This document shows, piece after piece, positions 50,923 through 63,200 of a stretch of DNA of 64,000 nt. The stretch lies in assembly GCF_910591885.1 (NCBI RefSeq), contig NC_063275.1, positions 24,044,501 to 24,108,500 of the forward strand. The letters are read 5' to 3'. The notes under the pieces are model-generated. The model was not told where the DNA came from, searched no databases, and saw only the letters and a list, made by a program, of their open reading frames with translations. The translations under genes were made by a program, and so were the position numbers. Source of the stretch: Bombus terrestris. Taxonomy: Eukaryota > Arthropoda > Insecta > Hymenoptera > Apidae. Each line of letters begins with the position of its first letter. Within the stretch, counting starts at the first letter, position 1.

Positions 50923-51124
50923 TTGGGTTGAATAGTAAGTTCATTTTCTTTGAAAAAAGGAACGTCAAGTGTTATTATTCTCATGTGAAATTTATCTAAC
51001 CAGGGAATAACATATTTATCTTATTTCTCTCTACACGTATCTTTACATTGTTTTTACAATTTTTATAACATTTTTCGAGATGTATATGTTAATGAACAGC
51101 GAATAAACTTATTGCTCAACTCAA
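50923..51124. mobile_element. Mariner-like MITE (202 bp) with TA target duplication
   Basis: The left end TTGGGTTGAATAGTAAGTTC and the right end (reverse complement TTGAGTTGAGCAATAAGTTT) are terminal inverted repeats matching at 18 of 23 positions by hand count. The element is flanked by TA at 50921-50922 and 51125-51126, the target-site duplication of mariner elements. The TTGGGTTG start is typical of insect mariners. The 202-bp length leaves no room for a transposase, so it is non-autonomous. Confidence 0.65.
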
Positions 51125-51959
51125 TAATTTCCAAGTTTTTGTGGAATTTGTAGATTTAGAGTGAATACAATCGACGAACGTAAATTATTCGTGTATTTAC
51201 TAATGATGTATTTTAAAATTATATACGTGATCTGTTGAGATAATCGTTGATTTTTAGTATTACTGTTTGAATTAATCGCGATGATTTTTGCATCGATGAA
51301 AGAATTATTTCATTCGCCTTTTATAGTTTAAAAATTAAACGATCTAAAGATAAAAAGCTTTTCCAATAGTCAAAGAAGTCTTCGAGACTTAATGCTTGAT
51401 AAAATCAATTCATTCATTGCCTAATGAATGGCTAAGAAGTCGATTTAATCACAGGATAGTATTTTGCTATTGAACAACGGCGAAAGAAGAAAGAAACAAA
51501 GTCACCGGGTTCTTTCATCTTCCACTTTTTAATTAAATTGCATTCTATCAAAAATAAATAAATACCTAAGGGCTTTCCAACGATAATGTATCTTACTTAT
51601 GAATTAATAAATTAATTGTGAACGTAAATTACTGGAAATTGATATTAGATAATTAAATTCCTCGAACTTTTCAATATTATAAACCACATTCGATACGCTT
51701 CGAATATATTACAAGGATTAATATAACGCAAGCTCATTCGATTAAACGAATAAAAATGAAGAAAAATCTTCGTAATTTAGCAATAATCTAGCGTTATAAA
51801 GACACGTATAACATATACTTCGCGTTTAATATATTTCGATTATCTATCAACTTAATCTTCGTAAGGTCCTCTCAGTCTTTATAATTAAACGCCGATTAAA
51901 TATCTTCTCTCGTTCATACACACATTAATCTCCTTCCGAATTCATAAATTTTGGCAAAC

Positions 51960-52680
51960 TCGATGGCTGGAATATTCGATATTCATCGATGTCTGATCAA
52001 AGTTTCGTAGTACCGGCCCATCGAATCCACTTTGCCAGTGGTAAAACGTACTCGAGTTTATTGTACCTCTTACTACAAACTGTAACCGATTTAGTATCTC
52101 CGATATTCAATATTCATCGGCTGTCTGACCAAAGTCTCCAGCTATTTACTGATCAAATTTGCTTGTTCCAGAAGATACTCAACCCCGTTCTCTATTTCTA
52201 ACCGCATACACCAACCAGTTTAACATCTTTGATATTCGATGCTGATCAAGTCTGATCCAAGTCTGATCAAGATCTTGATCTCCTTACTGCTATATTCATC
52301 GCTCCATCGTCAAAATCGATCCGATTCTACCTCTAATCATCCGTTAATCGTGAATTCACGTTTACTCGTTTTGGAAGTTAGTCATTCGAGTCTTATTCTT
52401 CTTACTAAGAAAATTCTATCTCCAGTCATCCGTCATTTACTCGTTCTTGATAATATTCGGGCCTGTATTCTAATATTTCTAATTGCATACACGAATCTAT
52501 TTAACATCTTCGACGCTTGATATTCATCCGAGTCTGGAATATTATTATATGAGATATTATTCTCCTTATTATTATATTCACTGCTCCATCATCAAAGGAC
52601 ACTCGATCTCACTTTACCTTCAATCAGTCGTTAATAATCACTTCGTCTCGTACGTTTACTCAATTTCGCGAGACATCCGG
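51960..52680 (+). repeat. Degenerate ~130-140-bp tandem repeat array
   Basis: An ATATTCGATATTCATCG...GTCTGATCAAAGT motif starts at 51972 and recurs at 52103 and 52232 (spacings 131 and 129), with a weaker ATATTCATCCGAGTCTGG at 52520. A longer match runs from TTTCTAACCGCATACACC at 52195 and TTTCTAATTGCATACACG at 52476 (281 bp apart). It continues through TTTAACATCTT, a CTCCTTA..TATATTCA..GCTCCATC block and a TTTACTC block. The open frames across it (52239-52812) reflect repeat structure rather than a gene. Confidence 0.6.
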
Positions 52681-53069
52681 CAACGTATCGAAAGGTACGA
52701 TCACGTGATATCCATTTCTGAAGCAACAACGGACGAGACGCAAGGTTTGCTCAAGCAAATTAACGCAGACACCGCGAGAATTACTCGCGCATCGCGTAGT
52801 TTCCATTATTAGGCTTATAACAGATGTAACCTATGCGGGTGACGGAAACCCTCGACATTGTGGTTCGCCCCGTTCCTCTAGGATAAGCGCAGAAACGTTT
52901 TCATGACGTTGCAATATATGGTCGATCTCCGAAATGGCGAGGGATCAAGAGACTCGACCCAGTATTTGTTATAGGCTATTGATTCGATATCGTAGAAAGA
53001 AATATAAGCCAATAGTTTAAGACGTTTTCTCTGCCTTTCTGATGTTATTTAGCTTCTTTCTACCCGTGA

Positions 53070-53107
53070 AGAAAATAATATATGTATTAAGAAAATAATA
53101 TATGTAT
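53070..53107 (+). repeat. Short tandem duplication (AAGAAAATAATATATGTAT)
   Basis: The block GAAAATAATATATGTAT occurs twice in a row about 20 bp apart, followed by GTATGTAGGATACATAC. Confidence 0.7.
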
Positions 53108-54241
53108 GTATGTAGGATACATACAGTTACTGGAATTTATGACACTGTGTGCACTGACAACGTTTTCAGATGTATCGATACTGTTTGTGTTCATATCTTA
53201 TGCATTATATCGCGGTTACGTTATATATAATCTTATGTGACAAATCATCGTACGCAAAATAAAGATGTGGAACATCTGATAAACGTGAAAAGTTCGTTCT
53301 AAGCATGGAGATGTTAAATCAACTTATTAATTGCGTTATTGCTTAATTAACTTTTATTGTTGGTAATATTGCGACGATGCTTTTTTTTGAAAAAATCTTT
53401 GTGAAGATTGAAGATAAAATTATCCAGGGAGATACAAATTCTATTAATACAGTAAATTCGAAAGTACATCTTACCGCGTCATTTTCTACCGTAGCTACAA
53501 AAGCAGATTAATGTAGATCATACCACAAGATGTCTCATAATTTCCGACAACAGTGAATCACTCTGATAGGATTTGTTTTGTCGACGATCTAAAGGCTGAA
53601 TTTACCACTTCTAGTTAAGAGCTTTCACATTAGCCCGTAACAATGAAACCGTCTTATCAGATAGGTACAGTTCTACAGATGGAAACAAATACATATTTCG
53701 GTAGTTGAAAACGTTGAAAATTTAGTGACGTAAATTTGACAGTAAATTAAGATCAAAACTGACAGGGTAATTATTATCGTCCCGTTATTCGCAACATTCT
53801 CCAGGCTATTTGTATAAAGTAATTTGACAAATATCGTTGTTTTTCTGTACCGTGATTATTAATTTTCCTCCACCACAAGAATGATCTTTTTTCTTTAACA
53901 GAACATTTTTATTACAGTAAAATTCAACATAGCAAATAAATAGATGGAATAATATTTACCGAGGAGACGTGAGATGTTTGATACAATTCAGGGAAATTTA
54001 TCGCGGAGATCAACACGCAGAAGTTCGTCACAGTGCTGTTTCAAATGTCGGGAAACCATCGTTACAAACGAAAAAGAATCACTGACGATGCAGGATCATT
54101 TCGATATTCGAATAAAAATTCACGATGTATGAAAAAAGCTAGTGTACCGACGTCATTAATGCGATACATGAATGGCACGTCTCTGTGACAAAAACAATAT
54201 CAGGAAACCGTGGTGTCATGATTTATGTTTACAAAAAAATG

Positions 54242-54320
54242 AAAAAATATTCAAAGGACGTGAAAAATATCAAAAAATATTCGAAAGACGCGAAGAAAAT
54301 AAAAAAATATTCAAAAGTTA
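54242..54320 (+). repeat. 30-bp minisatellite, about 2.6 copies
   Basis: AAAAAATATTC(A/G)AA starts at 54242, 54272 and 54302, exactly 30 bp apart, with GACGTGAAAAATATC / GACGCGAAGAAAATAA between. Because the unit is a multiple of three, the plus strand reads a repeating lysine-rich decapeptide (pattern KYSKDxKxIK). That frame starts only at a GTG and is not supported as a gene. Confidence 0.75.
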
Positions 54321-57300
54321 TAAAGCGAGATACAAACGAACAAACTGGCAACGCGAATTTTCCATATAACGAAATTTCAAATCTCTGACCTGCAAAATTC
54401 GGACTTTTAATAAAAACTATAAAAAAGTTCGGAAAGGCGATGAAACATGTAATAGCTGCGAATTAATTCAATAATTGACTGGAATAAACGAGCCAGAAGG
54501 AAATCCCGGAACAAGAATTGTTTAACCTTGGTTAAGTAGCATAAACTTGCTAATCCACGCGATATTGGTCGCCACGGACTCGCTTTAGCGCTAGTTCTGC
54601 TAACTTTCCGCAAACTTTTGAAGAACCCTGTGCTACGTCAGCTTTTCCTGTTGTTTTTAACGTTTCAGTTTCTGAACACGTTTCTACGTTCACGAGCCAG
54701 CGATTGAAACATTAAATAAGTTACTACGGACGTACTATGAAACGTAAACACTCTTCAAAATAAAATTGAAGAACGTGAAAATTTCGATCGACACGAGTAA
54801 CTTTTCGCGTATTTCAGCGAAACGTCGCTATTTTTAGTATAATATCAAGTAAAATTTATGATAGTTGAGAAGTTGTATAAACCTTTATTATATGTAGTAT
54901 TCAACAATCAGATAGCATTGCGGGATACTTTAAAATCATACTGATACGACCGATCGTACGACGGATCTTTCGTGTCGACCGCTATAGCATAAACAAGAAC
55001 TGCTTTAAGAACGAGGAAAAGCTTAAAAGAAAACGGAAAGCATTATCTTCTTTCGCGAGAACTTGCTCCAACTTCCGAGTCACTTCACCCGAAGTTCGCG
55101 TCTTAACGCTGCAGCGCCGTTAAATATTGTGCAAACTATTAAAAAATGGTAAAACAACGTAGCCTAAAGATAAACGACGACATTGCTGATCTACATTACT
55201 CCATTAAGAAGCAAGCTCAAGAGTTACATAAACACAATATTATCGAGAAACTAAATAATGTGAATAGCTTGCATATTGTTTTATGAAAGTACCAAAAAAA
55301 AAGAAGAAGAAAAGGATGAAACAAAAGATACCTTACAAGAGTCTGCTGTAGAAGCATAAAAATTTGAAGGAAATTTCCATGATTTAGAAGATTTATATTT
55401 CATAGTCTTCTAAATATTTCAATTTCTTGAAACTTCATAAAATTGTAGAATCTAGCGGTACAAGAAGAAACGAGAAATGGATTGTATTATAGAAAGAGTA
55501 ATGAAATCCTTAGAATTCCTTTCTTATGGCAACAGTGTTAAAAAAAAGAATTCGACGACGTGGAATTGACTGGAAAAAAATGCAAATACGTTTGTCACTA
55601 ACAGGTTAATAAAATTGAACTGCTTGTTCTATTTAAAGTTTCTCAAGCAACCTATATACTATATACACCATGTAATTTTTATATCTGTACTTCTCTATCG
55701 TTAAATTATTCCGTTTGAAAAAGTCCTATTATAAACGCAAAGAAATATTCGCCCCGATGGTGTCCCAATTTAGAATTTGATGAATCCAAATCAGAAGCTT
55801 ATGGAATACAATAGAACACGTTCGAAATGACTTTTATAAATTTAGGTGATCCACGGTTAATGCTCGATGATAAAAATAAACCGGAATTAAAACAGTTTCG
55901 ATTCTTATTATCATAATAGCGCACAGCCATTTAACAAATCGCACTAAATCTATTACATTATGTATGTATGTTAGCCTACTGACACAGGGAAGTAATATGA
56001 GATGCCGGCAACCCTAAGGAAGAAGCCGAGCTATCGCGTCCTTTCGTACGCCACAAACACAATTTTTATGTTAATGTAATAAGAAGTCGTGTCGACGTCG
56101 AGGCGTCACGCATTTCTCAACGAACTTTCTTCCTGAAAGTTGAACCTCCGCCGTCGGCGGAACTAATAATCGTGAGATGCCGGTAAACGAGCATCTTTAA
56201 CCAAGATCGAGTGTTCTTTGAAATTTTGATGAAGATAAATATAATGGCGAAAGTAGATCGTCTATATCGAGAAATTCATCTTTGGGATTACTTCAGATTT
56301 TCTTATCTCGTAATGTTCTGTTCAATTACAAAAGTAGATTCTGGGATTTTGTGAACAGCGGAGCGACATATCTTGAAGTTGCGCAATCAAAGAAAACCTA
56401 ATCGCTCGGCGATAGAATCTTTAAGGTTAACAAGATGAGCTTATCGTTTTAGAGGGATATATAGAAAATTTCACAAAGACTTCTACGAGATAGAAGAATC
56501 TGTCTTTTCATCTATCGCTAGCGAAGACGATCCTCGTTAAATTTTTCATCCTTTTACACAGTAACGCATTCTATGATGAATATTACAAAGAGTATTGTAA
56601 AGAGTGATCGAGTATCGAACAGATTCTTTTGCTTTCTTGGAAAAAGACACATACGCACAAGCTTTGATTTGATTTTTCTTTGTTTAGTAGTCCTTAAATT
56701 ATTCAAAACTTTATTTATAAAACTTTTATATTTTATATATTCACAGAAAAAAAGGATACATCTATAAAGAAAATTTCTTATTCAATCACCGAGAATTCAT
56801 TGAAATTTCAAATTCTTCTTCTCAAACAGAAATGCAGAGGGAATTTCCATTAAAGGAACTAGAGACTTTTTCGATGGATCACGTATACAGAGAAATCCAT
56901 GGAAGGAACAATATTCGAAACGAACAATTGCATACCCGTGGAATTCCCTACGACGACAGAATTTACCTTGTAAGCATCGTGGATCCCTCCCGAGAGTCGA
57001 TTGTAGTCTCACGTTTCGAATCTCGCCCCTCGGGCTGCTAGTCCGTGGAACAGCTCACCAGGGACTTTCATGCTACCGTAAGAAAATAGGGGTGTACTTT
57101 TATACGGCATCGATGCTTTTATAAAGGAACGGAAAAAGGTAGAACGCTGGTTCACCAAGGGCAAACTGACTGAAACTCAAACCTTTTGCAGCCGAAACGC
57201 GATTAGTCTGAAGGCGTCTTCGATGTCTTTGGTCGCGATACTTATCGGGGTTGGATTTCTTAGGAGAAAGAAAAGCGCGATTTCCTTGCGGGAATATTCT

Positions 57301-59824
57301 ATGACCGTCTTTCAGACATTCCTTTTGATCTTCCTTGTTTTATTTCTTCTTCTTACTTGTTGATATTAGACGTATAGCGGAGTTTTTGTGCTACTTGTTC
57401 ATAAAATGACTTTTCGACTTAATATTTCCTTCGTTAGATATATTGTGTTATATTATGAATAATAGCGATAAGGAGAAAACGATAAGAAAATTTTATTACG
57501 TCTAAAGGTTTCTCGAGACTTAAGATTTTTCAAGAATTTCTTTCTCTTCCTTGATGTTCTATCGTGGGATTTATTCATGGGCAGAACGTTTCGTCATTTG
57601 ATCTATTTACTCTACCTATTTGACTTTTTTCTACAATTTTAGACGTCAGATTAATAATAATGACACAAAAATAGTAATAATAAAATTTCATTGTATTTAA
57701 TAAAAATTGTTTACGCGTAATGAGGTGAAATATAAAAACATGGTCTAAGCGTTGTTTCAACGAGAAAAGTCACTTATTGGAATTGCCATCGATCCATATG
57801 AAGTTGTCCACAAGTTTAACGCTTTATGCTAACAGCGTCGAAAGTTTCAGAATATTCCTTTTATGATATCTCGAGGTGAGACATTCTAATCGTTCCAACC
57901 CTTTATCCGAAGTTTAATACCGTACGAGTCTAAGTTTCAATGAATATTCAAGAGCGCAGAATGTAATATTGGCGTCTTTACCCGTTCAAGTTTTTTAATC
58001 TCACGGTGTTTAACGCGGATATTGAATTTATCGCGTTTTAGTAGAATTTATATAATGAACGTCGAAAGAAGAGAAACTGCAAATCGTATGCAATTAAAGT
58101 CGCAGCGCATTGGTTTGTCTCAAGTACAATGAGCTCGAGATCAATTTCGAGCTTGTAACGTGAATGTTTACTTTGCAAGTACAAAGGTAATTAATTGATT
58201 TCGAATAGAAATTGTGCACAGAAAATGATTACTTGCAAGTGGTCCGCAAACAATTTTTGATTCGAAATGGACACCAATAACCATACAGTCGGTGAAAGAA
58301 TTTCGTGCAACGCGATTCTTTTGTTGGTTTATAGGTATACATTCAATAAATGCATATAGCGAATGATTAAAATTGGAGTTGCTGGAATTTAATGTACTTT
58401 TAGTACGAACTCTCGATCAAATCTTCGATCCTTTAAATTAATTTATGTACAAATTCAGAACGGAATACTTTTATCGCGAACGATATTTCTGAGGGATTAG
58501 AATTTGTAATTTTGTTCAAGATATATACATTGAAACCAGAATCCTACAATTACCGAAATTTAAAAGTTCGGTTTATTTTCATTCGCTCTTCTCTAATTCC
58601 GCTGTGACCGTCGAATTTTTGTGTTTCGACATTGCTATCGTCTCAATGAACTTGAAACGAGCAATCAGTAAAGATTCTTTCATTTTTTTTTTATTCAAAC
58701 TTAAGATATCGCTTAATAATAGAAAAGTACGATTGTACGGAAAAAGCGCAACGCGGTTAAAGGTAATCTAAATGAAATCCGCCCCTTCTAATTCAATTCC
58801 CTCGCATAAAATAAAGAAACTTATTACCCGCGTACGATTTCAGGAAGCCATTAGCCCATTCTTTATTTCGAGCGATATTCGCCTAGGTCCGCGGTAATTA
58901 ATTGAAACTGGAAATTTTACTTCTCCAAAAGAGAAAAGAAAAGAAAGGTAGAGAGAAAAGGATAGGGAGAGACAATCAAACACGAACAAACAATCCAAAC
59001 AATGTTTGTTAAAAAAGACTAGTAACTCCCGATAAATATATCCAATCGATATCCCGTAAAACAACGAACTTTCTCTCCGTGTTACGTAAAAAAAAATTGA
59101 CGTAAAAAAGATCTACGTCTGTTTAAACTCGATGTCGTTAAAAGGAAACGTCGCACAAAAGGGTATTTCCCGCGTAATCCAATCGATAGCACTGAAGATT
59201 CGCCGACAACGACTGATCTATTGCGTCCTTAAACACGTTCACGTGTATGTGTGTGGCTATTTACAAAGAACGTACGATAGGACTGTAAAAGGTGGTGCGA
59301 ACGAGCGGAAAGCAAGTCATAGAAATCCTTTAGTGGGAATTCTTTAAGAGGTAGCGAAGGAAATGCTGTACGAGTCGCAAAGTTACGGAAGAATCAGGCA
59401 CGGTTCTTAACGAGACGTCCCACGAGCAACGAGGAAAGTTACTTTGTTTCAGCAACTTTCGATATCGACGACATTGTTGAGGCTGAGTTAGGCGGCTGGA
59501 GTGGCACCCACACGTGACTCCGTGATCCACGTAATGGGTGCTGCTGAAGTGTTTTCGCAGTGTGAGGGCATTTTCACAGTGAGAATTCGTGTGAATGACG
59601 GGTGATTGAGAATCGCGCGAATGTTTGGATTAGAGCAATGGAAGGGAGAAGCGATTCAGAGAATGCACGTGGAGATTTCGAATGAATGGTGCCACGTGGA
59701 AATTTCTGTACACGGGATAAAAATGATTTTTCGTATATCGCAATTTTGCGTAATATGAATGAAATTTTTTAAAAATCCAGTAACTATTGTTTATTTTCTA
59801 ATAATAATTTTTTATTTAGATAAA

Positions 59825-60241
59825 TGTAACGGCATATGAGTCAACGGCAGACTTGAATCGGGAGAGACTCGTATTATTTTGCCTTGGAATACCAACGTTG
59901 TTTTGGCTCGCTAGGTTCAAAGGTAAACGAACTCCGGACAAAACATTATCGTCGTTATTTGTAACCGTCAACCGGAGTTACATTTCAACTTTTTATAACA
60001 CCGGTCATTACAAATAGACGAACGTGCTCTCTAGGACAGTCATTATAGCGAGTCATATACCGTCGAATAGCGAGTCAGTATAACGAGAGTATAGTTGAAC
60101 AGTATCATTAAGTGAGCGACGAGTACAACCGGCATACACTATCTCTGTATTTGTATTCAAAGTGATTTTAATATACACTGACTATTATCATTTTATCACC
60201 TGTCTCTTTAATTAATCAACACGTTATAATAATCTACCTCA
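59825..60241. mobile_element. Solo LTR, 417 bp, Ty3/gypsy-like, with TAAA target duplication
   Basis: The sequence begins TGTAACGGCATATGAGTC and ends ATAATCTACCTCA, so it has the TG...CA ends of a long terminal repeat. It is flanked by TAAA at 59821-59824 and 60242-60245. A 4-bp duplication is typical of Ty3/gypsy-type integration. No internal retroelement genes, primer-binding site or second LTR adjoin it, as expected after recombination between two LTRs. Inside, AGCGAGTCATA / AGCGAGTCAGTATA is repeated near 60046-60090. The call depends on the ends and the short duplication; no database match was possible. Confidence 0.6.
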
Positions 60242-60245
60242 TAAA

Positions 60246-63200
60246 ACATATTTATATGCTTATATTTTTCTTCGTGTCTTTCCTTTTTCATTCCTTTAGT
60301 ACAAGTTTTATACTTCAGCCCTCGGTAGCTCTACTTTTAAAAATATAATACTATTAAGAAGTTAGACAGTGAGCTTTTGGTAAAACTTAAAAGTGTTGTA
60401 AGTTAGAATCGTAGCTCAACGTTGAAACTTTAAATTTATATTCTTCGATAAAAGTCAGTCTACAACGTAGTATTTCCAAAACAGCTGCAAAGACTATTTG
60501 ATTTGTGAGGAGTAAAATTTCTTACGAATATAAGACGCTCGTACGAAACCATTAGGGCAATGTTGAAATATCTAAGATGATCGAGGGACACGTCTCAGAC
60601 CACTACTAGAGGAAGAAACTTTCAAGTTCGCGACAGCAAAATCGTGAGACCAATTCGGATCACGTTAGAATTGTGAGACGAAGAAAATTACAATTTTAAT
60701 ATTGCAGAATCGAGAGACTTCGTATATCGTATTTCGGATATATTAAAGTACTATAAAGTACCACATTAAAGTGCCACAGTCTTAGTTGCAGCATCGTGAA
60801 ACTTCGGATACCGTGACCTAGATCCGTGGAAAACGCATCAGACCACTCTAATGGTAGAACTTAAGAGGAGACTTAAAGTGCATGATTCTGTAATACTAAA
60901 ACTTAGCACAGATCCTGGTATCGCGGAGACATCGATTTCAAATTTTCAAATCCTACATTCCGAACCTCTGTTTTCAAATTCAATACTTTGAACCTTCGGC
61001 ACTGGATCTTAAATCTTGATCTACGACACCTAGACTGGGATAATCCAGGATTTAGGGTCATGAATTTCGAAGTGTTACAGATTCCAGAAGGAATTCAGGA
61101 TGGACCTTGGCACGTTTGGTGTTTTCAAAGCCATCTTTTCAACGCTACGATTTTTTAATATCATTCGAATATTAAAATTCATGAAATTCGCAGTTAATCG
61201 AGTTTAGAGTGACTTCAAAATCGCAGGCTTTACAATACAATGATCGTATTTGAAACTGGATCGAACGAATTGAGCTGTTTTGAGTGGTTAGGAGGATCAG
61301 TTGACCAGCTGACGTGTATACAATTTTTGAAAGAAATGCGATTGATGACTGTACATCGTTTGAAACTTTCATATGGAATTAAACTACGCAGCACTGTAAT
61401 TATTTGTATTGGATCTATACTACCTATACTATCAACCTATACTTCTTTATTTACATCGCTTTAATACGTTCCTAGACTAGTTCTTAGACTCAGAAATCTA
61501 ATCAATCAATGACTTCGCCTATTAATACTTTAAATTGTTACTTTGCAAGTAGATCGCCAATCAAAGAAGAAAACCGCGATAAATAGTAATTATACGAATT
61601 TTACAGATTGCAACATCTATCGTATTTTCACCTATCGTAATCTGTTCTTCAATCCCTGAACATAAGATTATGAAAATTTTAAAGATCGTAAAACTTATAA
61701 ACACCGTTTACCTTTTGCTAATAGCCTTTCTCTAAGTTTCATTACTGTAAAGTGGAAGCTCCAACAAGTAAAAACAAATATGCCAAAGTTATGCAAGCGT
61801 AAATTACTTTTTTGGCGGTAGAATGTCCAGGGAGAAGCCACATTGTTTCCTTCGAAAGACATCCCTTTGTCCGAGAAGCCTTGTTGCTCGAGATCCGCAT
61901 AGCGGAGAAGCCAATCTGTCTCAGATGGCCTCGTTTGATTGTACCAGCATACTGACTTTACGATTAACCGTTGTGAAATGCCTAAGCAACCGATATTGTT
62001 GTTTAAAACCAATGTCGCTCGAAATAACGATCAAACCGAGTACGACGACTTCATCCTCGCTGTTTTTCAACTACAATAAAAGCAATCGAATGTACTTCCG
62101 TCAGAATCAACCCTATCGTTCCAACAGTTTCCCCAAATGGAGGCTCGCCTTTGTACTTCGTTCTTTGTACTCCGGTCTCGTTCAGGTTACACGACACGAT
62201 TCGATTTACAGCGCAAATTGCACGTGTGCCGGTTGCTCGTATTTGTGGTTACTTTTAGCGAGATCCATGTTAACACGTGCATTTTTTTTTTTTACATACC
62301 TTCCAATGAAGCGTCGTTACAGGTAAAGATCCTACATTTCATTTGGATATCATCAAATTTTTGTAATCGTTTGATACGAAATGTTACAATCAGATCTAAT
62401 TAATTAGCGTATAAATGCAATAATGAAGGTAGTGACGTAGAAATAATTTTCGTAGCCACTGTACTACTCTTATATCGTCCTTTGAAGAACTGTATTATTT
62501 CTGATGGTTTATGTCGGCTTCCAATTCTCTAGCGCATTTGCTAGTTGCATTATTTTAGTACAGAATCGAATAAATCGAAATGTATTTTCCTTATTATGTA
62601 TCTGTTCATGTTGATAATTTGCGACTGTTGATCTTGAACGTTTTGTAACTCTTCTCATATTTTTCTCGAGTAGTAACAGTTTCAGTGAATTTCCTTGGAA
62701 TAAAAGATAGAAAAATAATTGCATCCCTTTCATCGCTTTATTTTCATTTCTTATATTCTTTGTTACTTGTTTTTGTGCCGAGTAAATAGCGTATTCCAGA
62801 AAATATATTTCCGACCACCAATTTTGGAGGCTGTTTCCATCCCCTATGTGATGATGATTCTTGATAAAAGAAAATGTAGGTTAAATATCTTTCTGATAAG
62901 GAAATTCGGTATTCTCTTCAAAAATTTCATGGAGATTAACAATTGCAAAAACATTCCTCTTAAGCTTTAGAATGGTGTTTTTAGTGAGAAGTCCTCTTAA
63001 AGAAGAAACTATTATTTTTAATTTTTTCTTCTCGTTCTCATGATACAATAAATAATTCGTACAAGATTGTTTTAAATATGGAAGATTTAATGTGCGCGTT
63101 TCAGTTGAATTATTTTTCCAATGAGTTCATTAAACGACGTCACGGGAATATCATCCTGGTGAATGTATTCAGCTATAAATTAATTTTGTTCTGCTTTCAG

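Larger units (their letters stand above)
51130..59820. other. Non-coding stretch without recognised genes
   Basis: Apart from the tandem array (51960-52680), the 30-bp minisatellite (54242-54320) and a motif pair near 56.0-56.2 kb, this is AT-rich DNA with no coding sequence I recognise. The open frames near 56797-57041 on both strands have no family resemblance. Confidence 0.5.
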
